From Nocardia sp. BMG51109 (lineage in GTDB: Bacteria > Actinomycetota > Actinomycetes > Mycobacteriales > Mycobacteriaceae), in the NCBI RefSeq assembly GCF_000526215.1, contig NZ_JAFQ01000004.1:2046001-2110000 (forward strand): a DNA stretch of 64,000 nt, written 5' to 3'. Each line of letters starts with the position of its first letter. Within the stretch, counting starts at the first letter, position 1. The position numbers and the translations under genes were made by a program. The notes beneath the pieces were generated by a model that saw only the letters and a program-made list of their open reading frames with translations, had not been told where the DNA came from and did not search any database. Below are positions 17,122-25,432 of this stretch, piece by piece.

Positions 17122-19368
17122 ATGACGCACGTCACCGGCAACACCCGCACCATGCACCGCACCTGCCCGCTGTGCGAGGCGGTATGCGGGCTCGAACTGA
17201 CGATCGACACGGCCGACCGGATCGTGGGCGTCCGCGGCGACCGGGAGGATCCGTTCAGCCGCGGATTCCTCTGCCCGAAGGGCGCCGGCCTCGGGCAGCT
17301 CGACGACGACCCCGACCGGCTGACCGAGCCGATGGTTCGCGACCGGGCCACCGACACCTGGCACACCGCCACCTGGCAGGAGGCGTTCGACCTGATCGCC
17401 GACCGCCTGCCGGAGCTGATATCCGCGCACGGCCGGCCGTCGGCGGCGCTGTATCTGGGCAATCCCAACGCGCACACCGTCGCCGGCGGGCTGTATCTGC
17501 CGGCGCTGATCCGGGCGCTGAGCACCCGCAACATCTATTCCGCCAGCACCGCCGACCAGATGCCCAAGCAGGTGGCCAGCGGGCTGATGTTCGGCGATCC
17601 GCTCACCGTCCCCGTGCCGGATCTGGACCGCACCGACTACCTGCTCATGCTCGGCGCCAATCCGCTCGAATCGAACGGATCGCTGTGCACGGCACCGGAT
17701 TTCCCCGGCCGGCTGAAGGCGCTGCGCAAGCGCGGCGGCCGGCTGGTGGTGGTGGACCCGCGCCGCACCCGCACCGCGAGGCAGGCCGGTGAACACCTGT
17801 TCATCCGCCCCGGCAGCGATGCGTATCTGCTGTTCGGGATCGTGCACACGCTGTTCGCCGAGAATCTCACCGAGGTCCGCGTCGAGGCGGCCGGGCTCGA
17901 CGAGGTCCGCGCGGCCGCGGCGGCCTTCCCGCCGGAGCGGGTCGCCGAGCGCACCGGCGTTCCGGCCGGCACCGTCGTGCGGCTGGCCCGCGAGCTGGCC
18001 GCGGCGCCGACGGCCGCGGTCTACGCCCGCATCGGCACCTGCACGGCCGAATTCGGCACGCTGACGCAGTGGCTGGTGGACGTGCTGAACGTGCTGACCG
18101 GCAACCTGGATCGTCCCGGCGGGGCCATGTTCGCCACCGCCGCCGCGCTCGGCCTCGTCCGCAGCCGCCCGTTCCGGCTCGGCCGCTGGACCAGCCGGGT
18201 GCGCGGCCTGCCCGAGGCGATGGGCGAGTTCCCGATCGCCACACTCGCCGACGAGATCCGCACGCCGGGCGAGGGGCAGGTCCGTGCCCTGGTGACGGTC
18301 GCGGGCAATCCGGCGCTGTCGGCGCCCAGCGGCACCCGGCTCGCCGAGGCGCTGCCCCGGCTGGAATTCATGGTGAGTGTCGACCGCTACCTGAACGAGA
18401 CCACGCGGCACGCCGACGTCATCCTGCCGCCCCCGCGCACCGTGCAATCGCCGCATTACGATTTCGCGCTGCTCAACTTCGCGGTCCGCAACTACGCGCG
18501 CTACTCGCGGCCGCTGGTGCCGCTGGGCGACCGGCCGTCGGAATCGGAGATCCTGGCTCGCCTGGCCCTCGCGATCTCCGGACAGCAGCCCGGACCCGGC
18601 CGCGATCCGGTCGAGACGGTCGACGAGCTGATCATCGCCGGCACCCTGGAGAAGGCGGGCCTCTCGGATCGCCGGGCCGCACTGCTCGGCGAGAACAGCA
18701 CCGAGCAGCGGATCGACATGATGCTGCGGCTCGGCCCGTATGGGGAGTGGAATCCGCAGGCCTTGCCGATCGACGGTGCCGAAATCGGTGATGCCGAAAT
18801 CGAGAGCGCCGAGGCGGCCGGGGCGCTGAATCTGCGGGTGCTGCTGGACAATCCGCACGGTATCGACCTCGGTCCGCTGCGGCCCCGCCTGCCCGGCGTG
18901 CTGCGCACCGAGTCGAAGCGGGTCGAGCTGGCGCCGCGACCGCTGCTCGACGACGTCACCCGGTTGCGTGCCCGGCTCGACGACCCGGCGCCGGACATGG
19001 TGCTGATCGGCCGGCGCCAGCTGCGCTCCAACAACAGCTGGATGCACAACGTGCCGACGCTGGTCGGCGGGTCCAACACCTGCACCCTGCACATCCATCC
19101 CCAGGATGCCGCCCGGCTGGGGCTGGGCGCCGAGGCCGTGGTGAAGTCCGCGGCGGGCGCCCTGACGGTATCCGTGGAGCCGACCGAGGAGATCATGCCG
19201 GGCGTCGTGAGCCTGCCGCACGGCTGGGGCCATACCGGCAGCACCCAGTCGGTGGCCCGCGCACACGCCGGCGTGAATGCCAATGCGCTGACCGATGATT
19301 CGCTGGTCGACGCCCCGTCGGGCAATGCGGTCTTCAACGGGGTGCCGGTCACCCTGACCCCCGCCTGA
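17122..19368 (+). CDS. Molybdopterin-dependent oxidoreductase with [4Fe-4S] site
   Basis: A 748-residue member of the DMSO-reductase/formate-dehydrogenase superfamily. The N-terminus has the iron-sulfur motif CPLCEAVC with a fourth Cys in FLCPKGAG. Molybdopterin-binding segments follow (MLGANPLESN, VVDPRRTRTA, TVAGNPALSAPSGTRL). A C-terminal dinucleotide-binding domain has GRRQLRSNNSWMHN and SLPHGWGH. No Cys or Sec is obvious at the usual metal-ligand position (STADQMPKQ region), so the reaction cannot be assigned. No twin-arginine signal is present, so it is cytoplasmic. No electron-transfer subunit or cofactor gene is adjacent, making it an orphan. ATG 17122 has only a GGTGG upstream. Confidence 0.88.
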   Translation: MTHVTGNTRTMHRTCPLCEAVCGLELTIDTADRIVGVRGDREDPFSRGFLCPKGAGLGQLDDDPDRLTEPMVRDRATDTWHTATWQEAFDLIADRLPELISAHGRPSAALYLGNPNAHTVAGGLYLPALIRALSTRNIYSASTADQMPKQVASGLMFGDPLTVPVPDLDRTDYLLMLGANPLESNGSLCTAPDFPGRLKALRKRGGRLVVVDPRRTRTARQAGEHLFIRPGSDAYLLFGIVHTLFAENLTEVRVEAAGLDEVRAAAAAFPPERVAERTGVPAGTVVRLARELAAAPTAAVYARIGTCTAEFGTLTQWLVDVLNVLTGNLDRPGGAMFATAAALGLVRSRPFRLGRWTSRVRGLPEAMGEFPIATLADEIRTPGEGQVRALVTVAGNPALSAPSGTRLAEALPRLEFMVSVDRYLNETTRHADVILPPPRTVQSPHYDFALLNFAVRNYARYSRPLVPLGDRPSESEILARLALAISGQQPGPGRDPVETVDELIIAGTLEKAGLSDRRAALLGENSTEQRIDMMLRLGPYGEWNPQALPIDGAEIGDAEIESAEAAGALNLRVLLDNPHGIDLGPLRPRLPGVLRTESKRVELAPRPLLDDVTRLRARLDDPAPDMVLIGRRQLRSNNSWMHNVPTLVGGSNTCTLHIHPQDAARLGLGAEAVVKSAAGALTVSVEPTEEIMPGVVSLPHGWGHTGSTQSVARAHAGVNANALTDDSLVDAPSGNAVFNGVPVTLTPA

Positions 19369-20062
19369 GGACCGGTCGGCTTGTGCAAGGGGGATAACGG
19401 ATCGATCGGCGCGACAAAGATCGGGCAACCGAGCAAGATAGCTAACGCACTATTGCGAATTGAACCGGGTGCCAGCCGAATCCGGTCCGACCGGCCGCCG
19501 ACGAAGATCAATGCCGTCCGGACCGCCGCCGGTCCGGGGCCTTGCGGCGGGTCGGCAGTTGGGGGATCGTCGGACCGGAACGACGAATCCGGCACCGGCC
19601 GGATCTCGCCCAGCCGAACCGAATATCGTTGAGCGCTACCCGGTTCGACGACAATCGAGGTTCAACGTCGAGCCTTCCAGATGCGGGATGCCAGCAACCC
19701 GAGGAGGCCGACATACCGGTACCCGGCGCGACGGCGCTGGTGTCCGGTGAGGGCGACGCCGGCTCCCGCACCGGCGAATTCGACGTTCCGCACGTCAGGT
19801 ATCGACGCACTCTTGCATACCCGGGAGTGCAGGATCCGCGCCCGACGAGCGTCGGCAACCCGCTGGAGTACCCACGCGCCGAATCACCGCCCCCGGCCGC
19901 CCGAAGGTGGGGCACCGACAACCCGATCACCCACGGCGGCTACGACTTCGGCGCGAAGGCGAAATCCCCAGCACTGGTCGCCGAATACCGAACCCGCCGA
20001 TTCCGACCGCAACGGCGCGGACCGGGATCGGCGGGTTCACCCTCGCGCCGGACCGCGCACCC
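19369..20062. other. 694-nt gap between convergent genes, no gene recognised
   Basis: Lies between the molybdopterin oxidoreductase (plus) and gtrA (minus). Frames exist on both strands, but their translations are Arg/Pro/Ser-rich without recognisable motifs or ribosome-binding sites. Base composition is slightly lower in GC near 19420-19460. I see no hairpin or RNA gene here. Confidence 0.55.
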
Positions 20063-20518
20063 TCACGAGAGTTTGAAGATCACGGCCCGCTGCACCACGA
20101 AGTTGATCACCGTTGCCGTGCCCTGCGCGATGACGAAGGCCAGCGGCATCCGCCACCATTCACCCGGCAGCACGTGATAGAGGATCTGATTGATGCCGAC
20201 CTGCACGGCGAAGGTGATCCCGTACAGCGCCACCACCGCCAGGAAGCGAATGCGGCTGGGCGGCGCCTGGAACGTCCAACGCCGGTTGATCAGGTATGCC
20301 GTCGTGGTGCCCGCGATGAAGCCGATCGACTTCGCCACCGCCACCGGCAGCCCGACAACCTGCAGCAGCAGCGTATACAGGCCGAAGTCGATGATCGCCG
20401 AGAAACCGCCGGACAGCGCGAAGCGGACGATCTGCGTCTTCAGATCGACCTCCGTGCCGCCGGGCTCGTCGACCAGGGGCAGCTCGGGTGGCAGGGGAAG
20501 AGGGGGTTCCGCGGACAC
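20063..20518 (-). CDS. GtrA family protein, Rv3789-like
   Basis: A 151-residue membrane protein with four hydrophobic helices (about 34-57, 64-84, 96-118 and 125-147) and GtrA signatures ([35 protein letters not shown]). In mycobacteria the GtrA protein Rv3789 sits directly before dprE1 and has been proposed to flip decaprenyl-phosphoryl-arabinose or to assist AftA at the membrane. Here it is next to dprE1 but divergent. GTG 20518 begins a Pro-rich N-terminus; there is no Shine-Dalgarno, and a TACGCT hexamer lies 6 nt upstream. Confidence 0.88.
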   Translation of the reverse strand: MSAEPPLPLPPELPLVDEPGGTEVDLKTQIVRFALSGGFSAIIDFGLYTLLLQVVGLPVAVAKSIGFIAGTTTAYLINRRWTFQAPPSRIRFLAVVALYGITFAVQVGINQILYHVLPGEWWRMPLAFVIAQGTATVINFVVQRAVIFKLS

Positions 20519-20524
20519 GGCACG

Positions 20525-20600
20525 AGCGTAGCGGGTGGGCGCGGCGGGGGCGCACGACCGCCTCGACACCAGGACCGATGTCCCTCCATACCTGTAGCCT
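20525..20600. promoter_or_regulatory. Divergent gtrA / dprE1 promoter region, both leaderless-like
   Basis: On the minus strand TACGCT (20525-20530) lies 6 nt from the gtrA GTG. On the plus strand TAGCCT (20595-20600) lies 8 nt from the dprE1 ATG at 20609. Neither start has a Shine-Dalgarno. The whole region is only 90 nt, so both genes could share regulation. Confidence 0.5.
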
Positions 20601-20608
20601 CTATGCCG

Positions 20609-22117
20609 ATGTCCACGAAAGCTCAGACCTCCACCGCCGGGGCTCCCGCGAAAACCGCAGGCAACGGCGCTGCGTCGCAGAATGACAGCACAGGGTCGAA
20701 TGACAGCACAGAGTCGACGGACCGCTACGACCTGCCGACGTACCCCCGTCGGCTGACCGGTTGGGGCCGCACCGCGCCCACCACGGCCGAGGTGCTCTCG
20801 ACCGGCGATCCGGAACTGATCGCGCGGGCCGTCGCCATGGTCGCCGAGGACAACGAGTCCAAGCCGGCGCACCTACGGCGTGGAGTGATCGCGCGCGGGC
20901 TGGGCCGCTCGTACGGCGACCACTCGCAGAACGCGGGCGGCTTGGTCATCGACATGACGCCGATGAACAGGATCCACCGCATCGACCGCGACACCCGGAT
21001 GGTCGATGTCGACGGCGGCGTCAGCCTCGACCAGTTGATGAAGGCGGCGTTGCCGTTCGGGCTGTGGGTCCCCGTGCTGCCCGGCACCCGCCAGGTGACG
21101 ATCGGTGGTGCCATCGCCTCCGATATTCACGGCAAGAACCACCACAGCGAAGGCAGCTTCGGCAACCACGTGCGCTCGATCGAGCTGCTCACCGCCGACG
21201 GCCAGGTGCAGCACATCACGCCGAAGCGCAACGCCAAGCTGTTCTGGGCGACCGTCGGCGGTAACGGGCTCACGGGCATCATCCTGCGCGCGCAGATCGA
21301 GATGACGCCGACCGAGACCGCGTACTTCATCAACGACGGGGTCAAGACGGCCACCCTGGAGGAGACGATTGCCGCGCACAGCGACGGCAGCGAGGAGAAC
21401 TACGTCTATTCCAGCGCGTGGTTCGACGTGATCAACCCGCCGCCCAAGCTCGGCCGCGCCACCATCACCCGGGGACGGCTGGCCACCGTGGACGAGCTGC
21501 CGAAGCGGCTGCGGCGCAAGCCGCTGAATTTCGATGCGCCGCAACTGATGACGGTGCCCGACATCTTCCCGAGCTGGACGATGAACAAGCTGACCCTGCA
21601 GGCCATCGGCGAGGCCTACTACACGATGGGCGGCAACTACACCGGCAAGGTCCAGAACCTGACGCAGTTCTATCACCCGCTGGACATGATCGCGGAGTGG
21701 AATCGCGGGTACGGATCGGCCGGGTTCCTGCAGTATCAGTTCGTGGTGCCGCCGGAGGCCGTGGAGGAATTCAAGAACATCATCCGCGACATCCAGGCGT
21801 CCGGGCACTACTCGGCGCTGAATGTGTTCAAACTGTTCGGCCCGGGTAATCAGGCCCCGTTGAGCTTCCCGATGCCGGGCTGGAACATCTGCGTGGACTT
21901 CCCGATCCGGCCGGGCCTCAACGATCTTGTCAGCGAACTGGACCGGCGGGTCCTGGAATTCGGTGGCCGGCTGTATACCGCGAAGGACTCCCGCACGACG
22001 GCGGAGGCCTTCCACAAGATGTACCCCCGGATCGACGACTGGATCAAGGTCCGCCGAAACGTCGATCCCACAGGCGTTTTCATGTCCGATATGGCGAGGA
22101 GGCTGGAGCTGCAGTGA
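20609..22117 (+). CDS. dprE1: Decaprenylphosphoryl-beta-D-ribose 2'-oxidase DprE1
   Basis: FAD enzyme that oxidises decaprenyl-phosphoryl-ribose at C2', the first half of the epimerisation giving decaprenyl-phosphoryl-arabinose (DPA), the only arabinose donor for arabinogalactan. The 502-residue protein has a variable Ser/Thr-rich start (about 1-40). The VAO-type FAD domain follows ([37 protein letters not shown]), then the substrate domain. Cys428 in NICVDFP corresponds to Cys387 of M. tuberculosis, the benzothiazinone target, and Lys459 in YTAKDSR to Lys418, with the same 31-residue spacing. ATG 20609 is favoured by a TAGCCT hexamer 8 nt upstream; ATG 20603 is an alternative. dprE2 follows after 37 nt. 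Confidence 0.96.
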   Translation: MSTKAQTSTAGAPAKTAGNGAASQNDSTGSNDSTESTDRYDLPTYPRRLTGWGRTAPTTAEVLSTGDPELIARAVAMVAEDNESKPAHLRRGVIARGLGRSYGDHSQNAGGLVIDMTPMNRIHRIDRDTRMVDVDGGVSLDQLMKAALPFGLWVPVLPGTRQVTIGGAIASDIHGKNHHSEGSFGNHVRSIELLTADGQVQHITPKRNAKLFWATVGGNGLTGIILRAQIEMTPTETAYFINDGVKTATLEETIAAHSDGSEENYVYSSAWFDVINPPPKLGRATITRGRLATVDELPKRLRRKPLNFDAPQLMTVPDIFPSWTMNKLTLQAIGEAYYTMGGNYTGKVQNLTQFYHPLDMIAEWNRGYGSAGFLQYQFVVPPEAVEEFKNIIRDIQASGHYSALNVFKLFGPGNQAPLSFPMPGWNICVDFPIRPGLNDLVSELDRRVLEFGGRLYTAKDSRTTAEAFHKMYPRIDDWIKVRRNVDPTGVFMSDMARRLELQ

Positions 22118-22154
22118 GCGGCGAGCACCACAAGACGAGCGGCGGTTACGAGAA

Positions 22155-22916
22155 ATGATCAACGCTGTAGGTAACCCGCAGAACATCCTGCTGCTGGGCG
22201 GCACCTCCGAGATCGGCCTGACGATCTGCGCGGAGTACCTGAAGAAGGGCCCGGCCCGGGTCGTCCTCGCGGCGCTCCCGAACGACCCGCTGCGCGAGGA
22301 CGCGGTGGCCCAGATGGAGGCCGCCGGTGCATCGAAGGTGGAGGTCGTCGACTTCGACGCGCTGGACACCGGAAGCCACCCGAAGGTCGTCGAGCAGGCG
22401 TGGGCCGACGGTGACATCGACGTCGCGATCGTCGCTTTCGCGCTCGACGACGACGCCGAGGAGCTGTGGCAGAACCAGCAGAAGGCCGTCCGGGTGGCCG
22501 AGGTCAACTACACCGCGTCGGTATCGGTCGGCGTCCTGGTCGGCGAGAAGATGAAGGCGCAGGGCTACGGGCGGGTGCTCGTGATGTCCTCGGTGGCCGG
22601 GGAGCGGGTGCGCCGCAGCAACTTCGTCTACGGCTCCACCAAGGCCGGCCTGGACGGCTTCTATCTGGGCCTCGGCGAGGCGCTGCGCCCGTACGGGCCG
22701 CGCGTGACGGTGATCCGGCCCGGCCAGGTGCGCACCCGGTTCTCCGCGCACGTGGACGAGGCCCCGCTGACGGTGAACAAGGAAGACGTTGCCGCCCTGG
22801 CGGTCTCGGCCTCGCAGAAGGGTAAGGAGATCGTCTGGGCGCCCGGCACCTTCCGCTGGGTCATGATGATCCTGCGCCACATTCCGCGCCCGATCTTCCG
22901 CCTGCTGCCCCTCTGA
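22155..22916 (+). CDS. dprE2: Decaprenylphosphoryl-2-keto-erythro-pentose reductase DprE2
   Basis: NADH-dependent short-chain reductase that completes DPA synthesis by reducing the DprE1 product. The 253-residue protein (about 254 in mycobacteria) has the cofactor motif [12 protein letters not shown] (about 13-24), catalytic Ser in [22 protein letters not shown] with Tyr and Lys, and a hydrophobic C-terminus ([19 protein letters not shown]) that probably holds it to the membrane. It lies 37 nt after dprE1 and is presumably cotranscribed. A strong hairpin 76 nt after the stop ends the unit before aftA. Confidence 0.95.
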   Translation: MINAVGNPQNILLLGGTSEIGLTICAEYLKKGPARVVLAALPNDPLREDAVAQMEAAGASKVEVVDFDALDTGSHPKVVEQAWADGDIDVAIVAFALDDDAEELWQNQQKAVRVAEVNYTASVSVGVLVGEKMKAQGYGRVLVMSSVAGERVRRSNFVYGSTKAGLDGFYLGLGEALRPYGPRVTVIRPGQVRTRFSAHVDEAPLTVNKEDVAALAVSASQKGKEIVWAPGTFRWVMMILRHIPRPIFRLLPL

Positions 22917-22992
22917 TCGACTGCCTCGCTGATCGAGGCATCCGGCACGCTCGCCCGAGCATCCGGCGCCTCCGTTCAGGCATCCGGCACCG

Positions 22993-23030
22993 ACGGCCGG
23001 TAGCGATCCTCGTTGATCGCTACCGGCCGT
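22993..23030 (+). terminator. Strong hairpin after dprE2
   Basis: A perfect 16-bp stem (ACGGCCGGTAGCGATC with its complement at 23015-23030) closes a 6-nt loop, followed by TCGTCGTT. It is one of the strongest hairpins in the window. It indicates that dprE1-dprE2 end here, so aftA, 300 nt on, would need its own promoter. Confidence 0.8.
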
Positions 23031-23061
23031 TCGTCGTTCACGGGGCCCGCGGCACCGTCGA

Positions 23062-23219
23062 CCGTCCGGCGCCACTGCCCGTCCGGCACCACTGCCCGTC
23101 CGATACCACTGCCCGTCCCCGTCCGGCACCACCGGCCATCCAGCACCGTCCGCCATCCAGCACGTCCGCCGTCCGGCACCATCGGCCGTCCAGCCTCATC
23201 GGCCGTCCGGCACCACCAC
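23062..23219. repeat. 17-nt tandem repeat decaying across the dprE2-aftA gap
   Basis: Three consecutive 17-nt units (23062-23078, 23079-23095, 23096-23112) have the form CCGTCCGGCACCACTGC with one to three changes. Degenerate GTCCGGCACCA and CCATCCAGCA phrases continue to about 23219. Related GGCATCCGGCAC phrases already appear just after the dprE2 stop at about 22937-22990. No coding function is apparent. Confidence 0.75.
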
Positions 23220-23327
23220 CCGTCACGATGCGGCCGGGCCGCCCCTACTGACTAGGCTGTCGCACGGCTGTTGGTCCCGTGCGAACGACGCGGTCCAGTG
23301 CAGGCGACAAAGGATTCCGGAGGCAGC

Positions 23328-25289
23328 GTGCGAGTACTTGTCCGGCGGGTCGGCGGCGGTCTAGGTGAGGCGGTGCTCGCGGCGGCGGTCGCGGCGGCGG
23401 TGGCCGCCGTCGGGCTGGTCGCGTTCGCGACCGTGCAGTGGCCGGCGTTCAACTCCTCCCACGTGACCCGGGCGCTGACCACGGTCGGTCAGGTCGCCGC
23501 GGTGGCCGTGCTGGTCGCCGCGGTGCTGCTGATCCGGGTGCGCCGCTGGCCGTGGCTGGCGAAAGTGCTGTCCTGGGCCGGGATTTCGGGCTTCGTGACG
23601 GTCACGCTCGGCATGCCGCTGGCGGCCACCAAGCTGTATCTGCTCGGCATCTCGGTCGATCAGGAGTTCCGGACCGAATACCTGACGCGGCTGACCGACA
23701 GCGCGGCCCTGCACGATATGACCTACATCGACCTGCCGCCGTACTACCCGGCCGGGTGGTTCTGGGTCGGCGGCCGGGTGGCGAACCTGCTCGGCATGTC
23801 CGGCTGGGAGACCTTCAAGCCGTATGCGATCGCCGGGCTGGCGGTGGCGGCGACGGTGGCGCTCGTGCTGTGGTCCAAACTGATTCGCGCCGACTGGGCC
23901 GTCGCGGTGGCGGCGGCGACCACGGCCGTGGCGGTGGCCTACGCGGCGCCGGAGCCCTACAGCGCCGTGCTGGTGGTGCTGTTCGCGCCGGCGATGCTGC
24001 TGGCCTGGGGGGCGCTGTATCGACCGGCGGAACCGCCCGCCGACGACACCGCGGCGCCGACCGCGGGCGGTTGGGGCGCGGTGCTGGGCGCCGGGCTGTT
24101 CCTCGGCGTCTCGGTCATGTTCTATCAATTGTTCGCGGCCGCGGCGATATTCACGGTGGTGCTGATGGCGATCGTGGCCTGGGTGGCCGCGCTGTGGCAG
24201 CGCCGGGCCGACGCCGTGCATCGGCCCCGCGGCGCGGCGGCCGGCCCCGGCGCGCTGCGGCTGCTGTGGCCGATTCTGATCCGGCTGATCGTCATGGGCG
24301 TGATCACCGCCGTCCTGGCGCTGATCACCTGGGGGCCGTGGCTGGTGCGGGCGCTGACCGGAGCGCGGTCGGAGTCGGGCACGGCGCTGCACTACCTGCC
24401 CGAGGCGGGGGCGCGGCTGTCGTTCCCGATGTTCGACTTCGATCAGCCGCTGCTCGGCGTACTGTGCCTGATCGGCACCGTGTGGCTGGTGCTGCGGGCG
24501 GGGAGCTCGCGGCGGGCGCAGGCGCTGGCGATCGCCGTGGTGGCCATCTATCTGTGGTCGCTGGCCTCGATGGCGGCCACCGCGATCGGCACGACCGGGC
24601 TGTCGTTCCGGCTCGACCCGATCCTGCAGGTGCTGCTGGCCGCCGCCGGGACGTTCGGGTTCGTGGAGGGCGCGCGCGCGATCTACCAGGCGATCAACGA
24701 GCCGCCGCGGTTCCGGGCGGTGGCCGCGGCGATCGCGGTGATCGGCGCGCTGGCCTTCGGACAGAGCATCCCGAGCATCCTGAACACCGAGATCACCACC
24801 GCCTACACCGATACCGACGGCGACGGTCACCGCGCCGACGAGCGCAGTCCGTCGGCGGTCTCGTACTACCGGGAGGTCGATGCGGCCCTCACCGCGCAGA
24901 CCGGGCGGCCCCGCGACGAGTCGGTGCTGCTCACCGCCGACACCAGCTTCCTGGCCTACTACCCGTACTACGGCTTCCAGGGACTCACCTCGCACTACGC
25001 CAACCCGCTGGCCGACTTCGCCGGTCGCTCCGCCGAGATCGAGCGCTGGAGCGGCCTGGAGTCCCCGGCCGAGCTGCTCGACGCGCTCGCGCACAGCCCC
25101 TGGCGGGCACCGGACGCCTTCCTGTTCCGCAGCACCGGCGAGAACTACACGCTGCGGCTGGCCGCGGACGCCTATCCGAACGATCCGAACGTCCGCCGGT
25201 ACTCGGTGTCGTTCCCGAAGTCGCTGTTCGAGGACCCACATTTCCGGACCACTCAGATCGGTCCGTTCACGCTGATCGTCCGGCGCTGA
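23328..25289 (+). CDS. aftA: Galactan 5-O-arabinofuranosyltransferase AftA
   Basis: GT-C membrane enzyme that adds the first arabinofuranose from DPA to the galactan. The 653 residues match the length of mycobacterial AftA (about 643). Roughly the first 420-450 residues hold about 11 membrane helices. The first large loop has the acidic motif DQEFRTEYLTRLTDSAALHD followed by YIDLPPYYPAGWFW, both characteristic of AftA. A soluble C-terminal extracytoplasmic domain (about 490-653, with YTDTDGDGHRADER and SFLAYYPYYGFQGL) completes it. GTG 23328 is chosen because GGAGG at 23319-23323 is 4 nt upstream. In mycobacteria aftA follows dprE2 closely; here a terminator and repeats intervene. Confidence 0.93.
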   Translation: MRVLVRRVGGGLGEAVLAAAVAAAVAAVGLVAFATVQWPAFNSSHVTRALTTVGQVAAVAVLVAAVLLIRVRRWPWLAKVLSWAGISGFVTVTLGMPLAATKLYLLGISVDQEFRTEYLTRLTDSAALHDMTYIDLPPYYPAGWFWVGGRVANLLGMSGWETFKPYAIAGLAVAATVALVLWSKLIRADWAVAVAAATTAVAVAYAAPEPYSAVLVVLFAPAMLLAWGALYRPAEPPADDTAAPTAGGWGAVLGAGLFLGVSVMFYQLFAAAAIFTVVLMAIVAWVAALWQRRADAVHRPRGAAAGPGALRLLWPILIRLIVMGVITAVLALITWGPWLVRALTGARSESGTALHYLPEAGARLSFPMFDFDQPLLGVLCLIGTVWLVLRAGSSRRAQALAIAVVAIYLWSLASMAATAIGTTGLSFRLDPILQVLLAAAGTFGFVEGARAIYQAINEPPRFRAVAAAIAVIGALAFGQSIPSILNTEITTAYTDTDGDGHRADERSPSAVSYYREVDAALTAQTGRPRDESVLLTADTSFLAYYPYYGFQGLTSHYANPLADFAGRSAEIERWSGLESPAELLDALAHSPWRAPDAFLFRSTGENYTLRLAADAYPNDPNVRRYSVSFPKSLFEDPHFRTTQIGPFTLIVRR

Positions 25290-25291
25290 AC

Positions 25292-25351
25292 TGTGGACAG
25301 CGAGCCCAAACTGTGGATAAAACTGTGGAATTCCGCATTTTCTGTGGATAA
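25292..25351. promoter_or_regulatory. Cluster of four DnaA-box-like 9-mers
   Basis: TGTGGATAA, the complement of the DnaA box TTATCCACA, occurs exactly at 25312-25320 and 25343-25351. Near-matches occur at 25292-25300 (TGTGGACAG) and 25324-25332 (TGTGGAATT). All four have the same orientation and fall within 60 nt, immediately after the aftA stop and about 80 nt before the next start codon. Neither dnaA nor dnaN is nearby, so this is more likely a DnaA-responsive or titration site than the chromosomal origin. Confidence 0.6.
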
Positions 25352-25432
25352 CTCCCGGGTCGGCGCGCATCCTCTCAGGGTCCGGCGGTAGCCTGGGCCG
25401 CTGAGTTTGTCCAGCGCGAGGGAGTTCTACCT

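Noticed and set aside
19508..19930. Possible 140-residue gene on the minus strand in the 19.4-20.1 kb gap
   Set aside because: No ribosome-binding site, low-complexity composition and no recognisable motif.
22920..23240. CRISPR-like array between dprE2 and aftA
   Set aside because: The repeats are 17 nt, contiguous and degenerate, without unique spacers or cas genes.
25292..25351. Interpretation of the DnaA-box cluster as the chromosomal origin
   Set aside because: No dnaA, dnaN, rpmH or AT-rich unwinding region is nearby; only four motifs are present.
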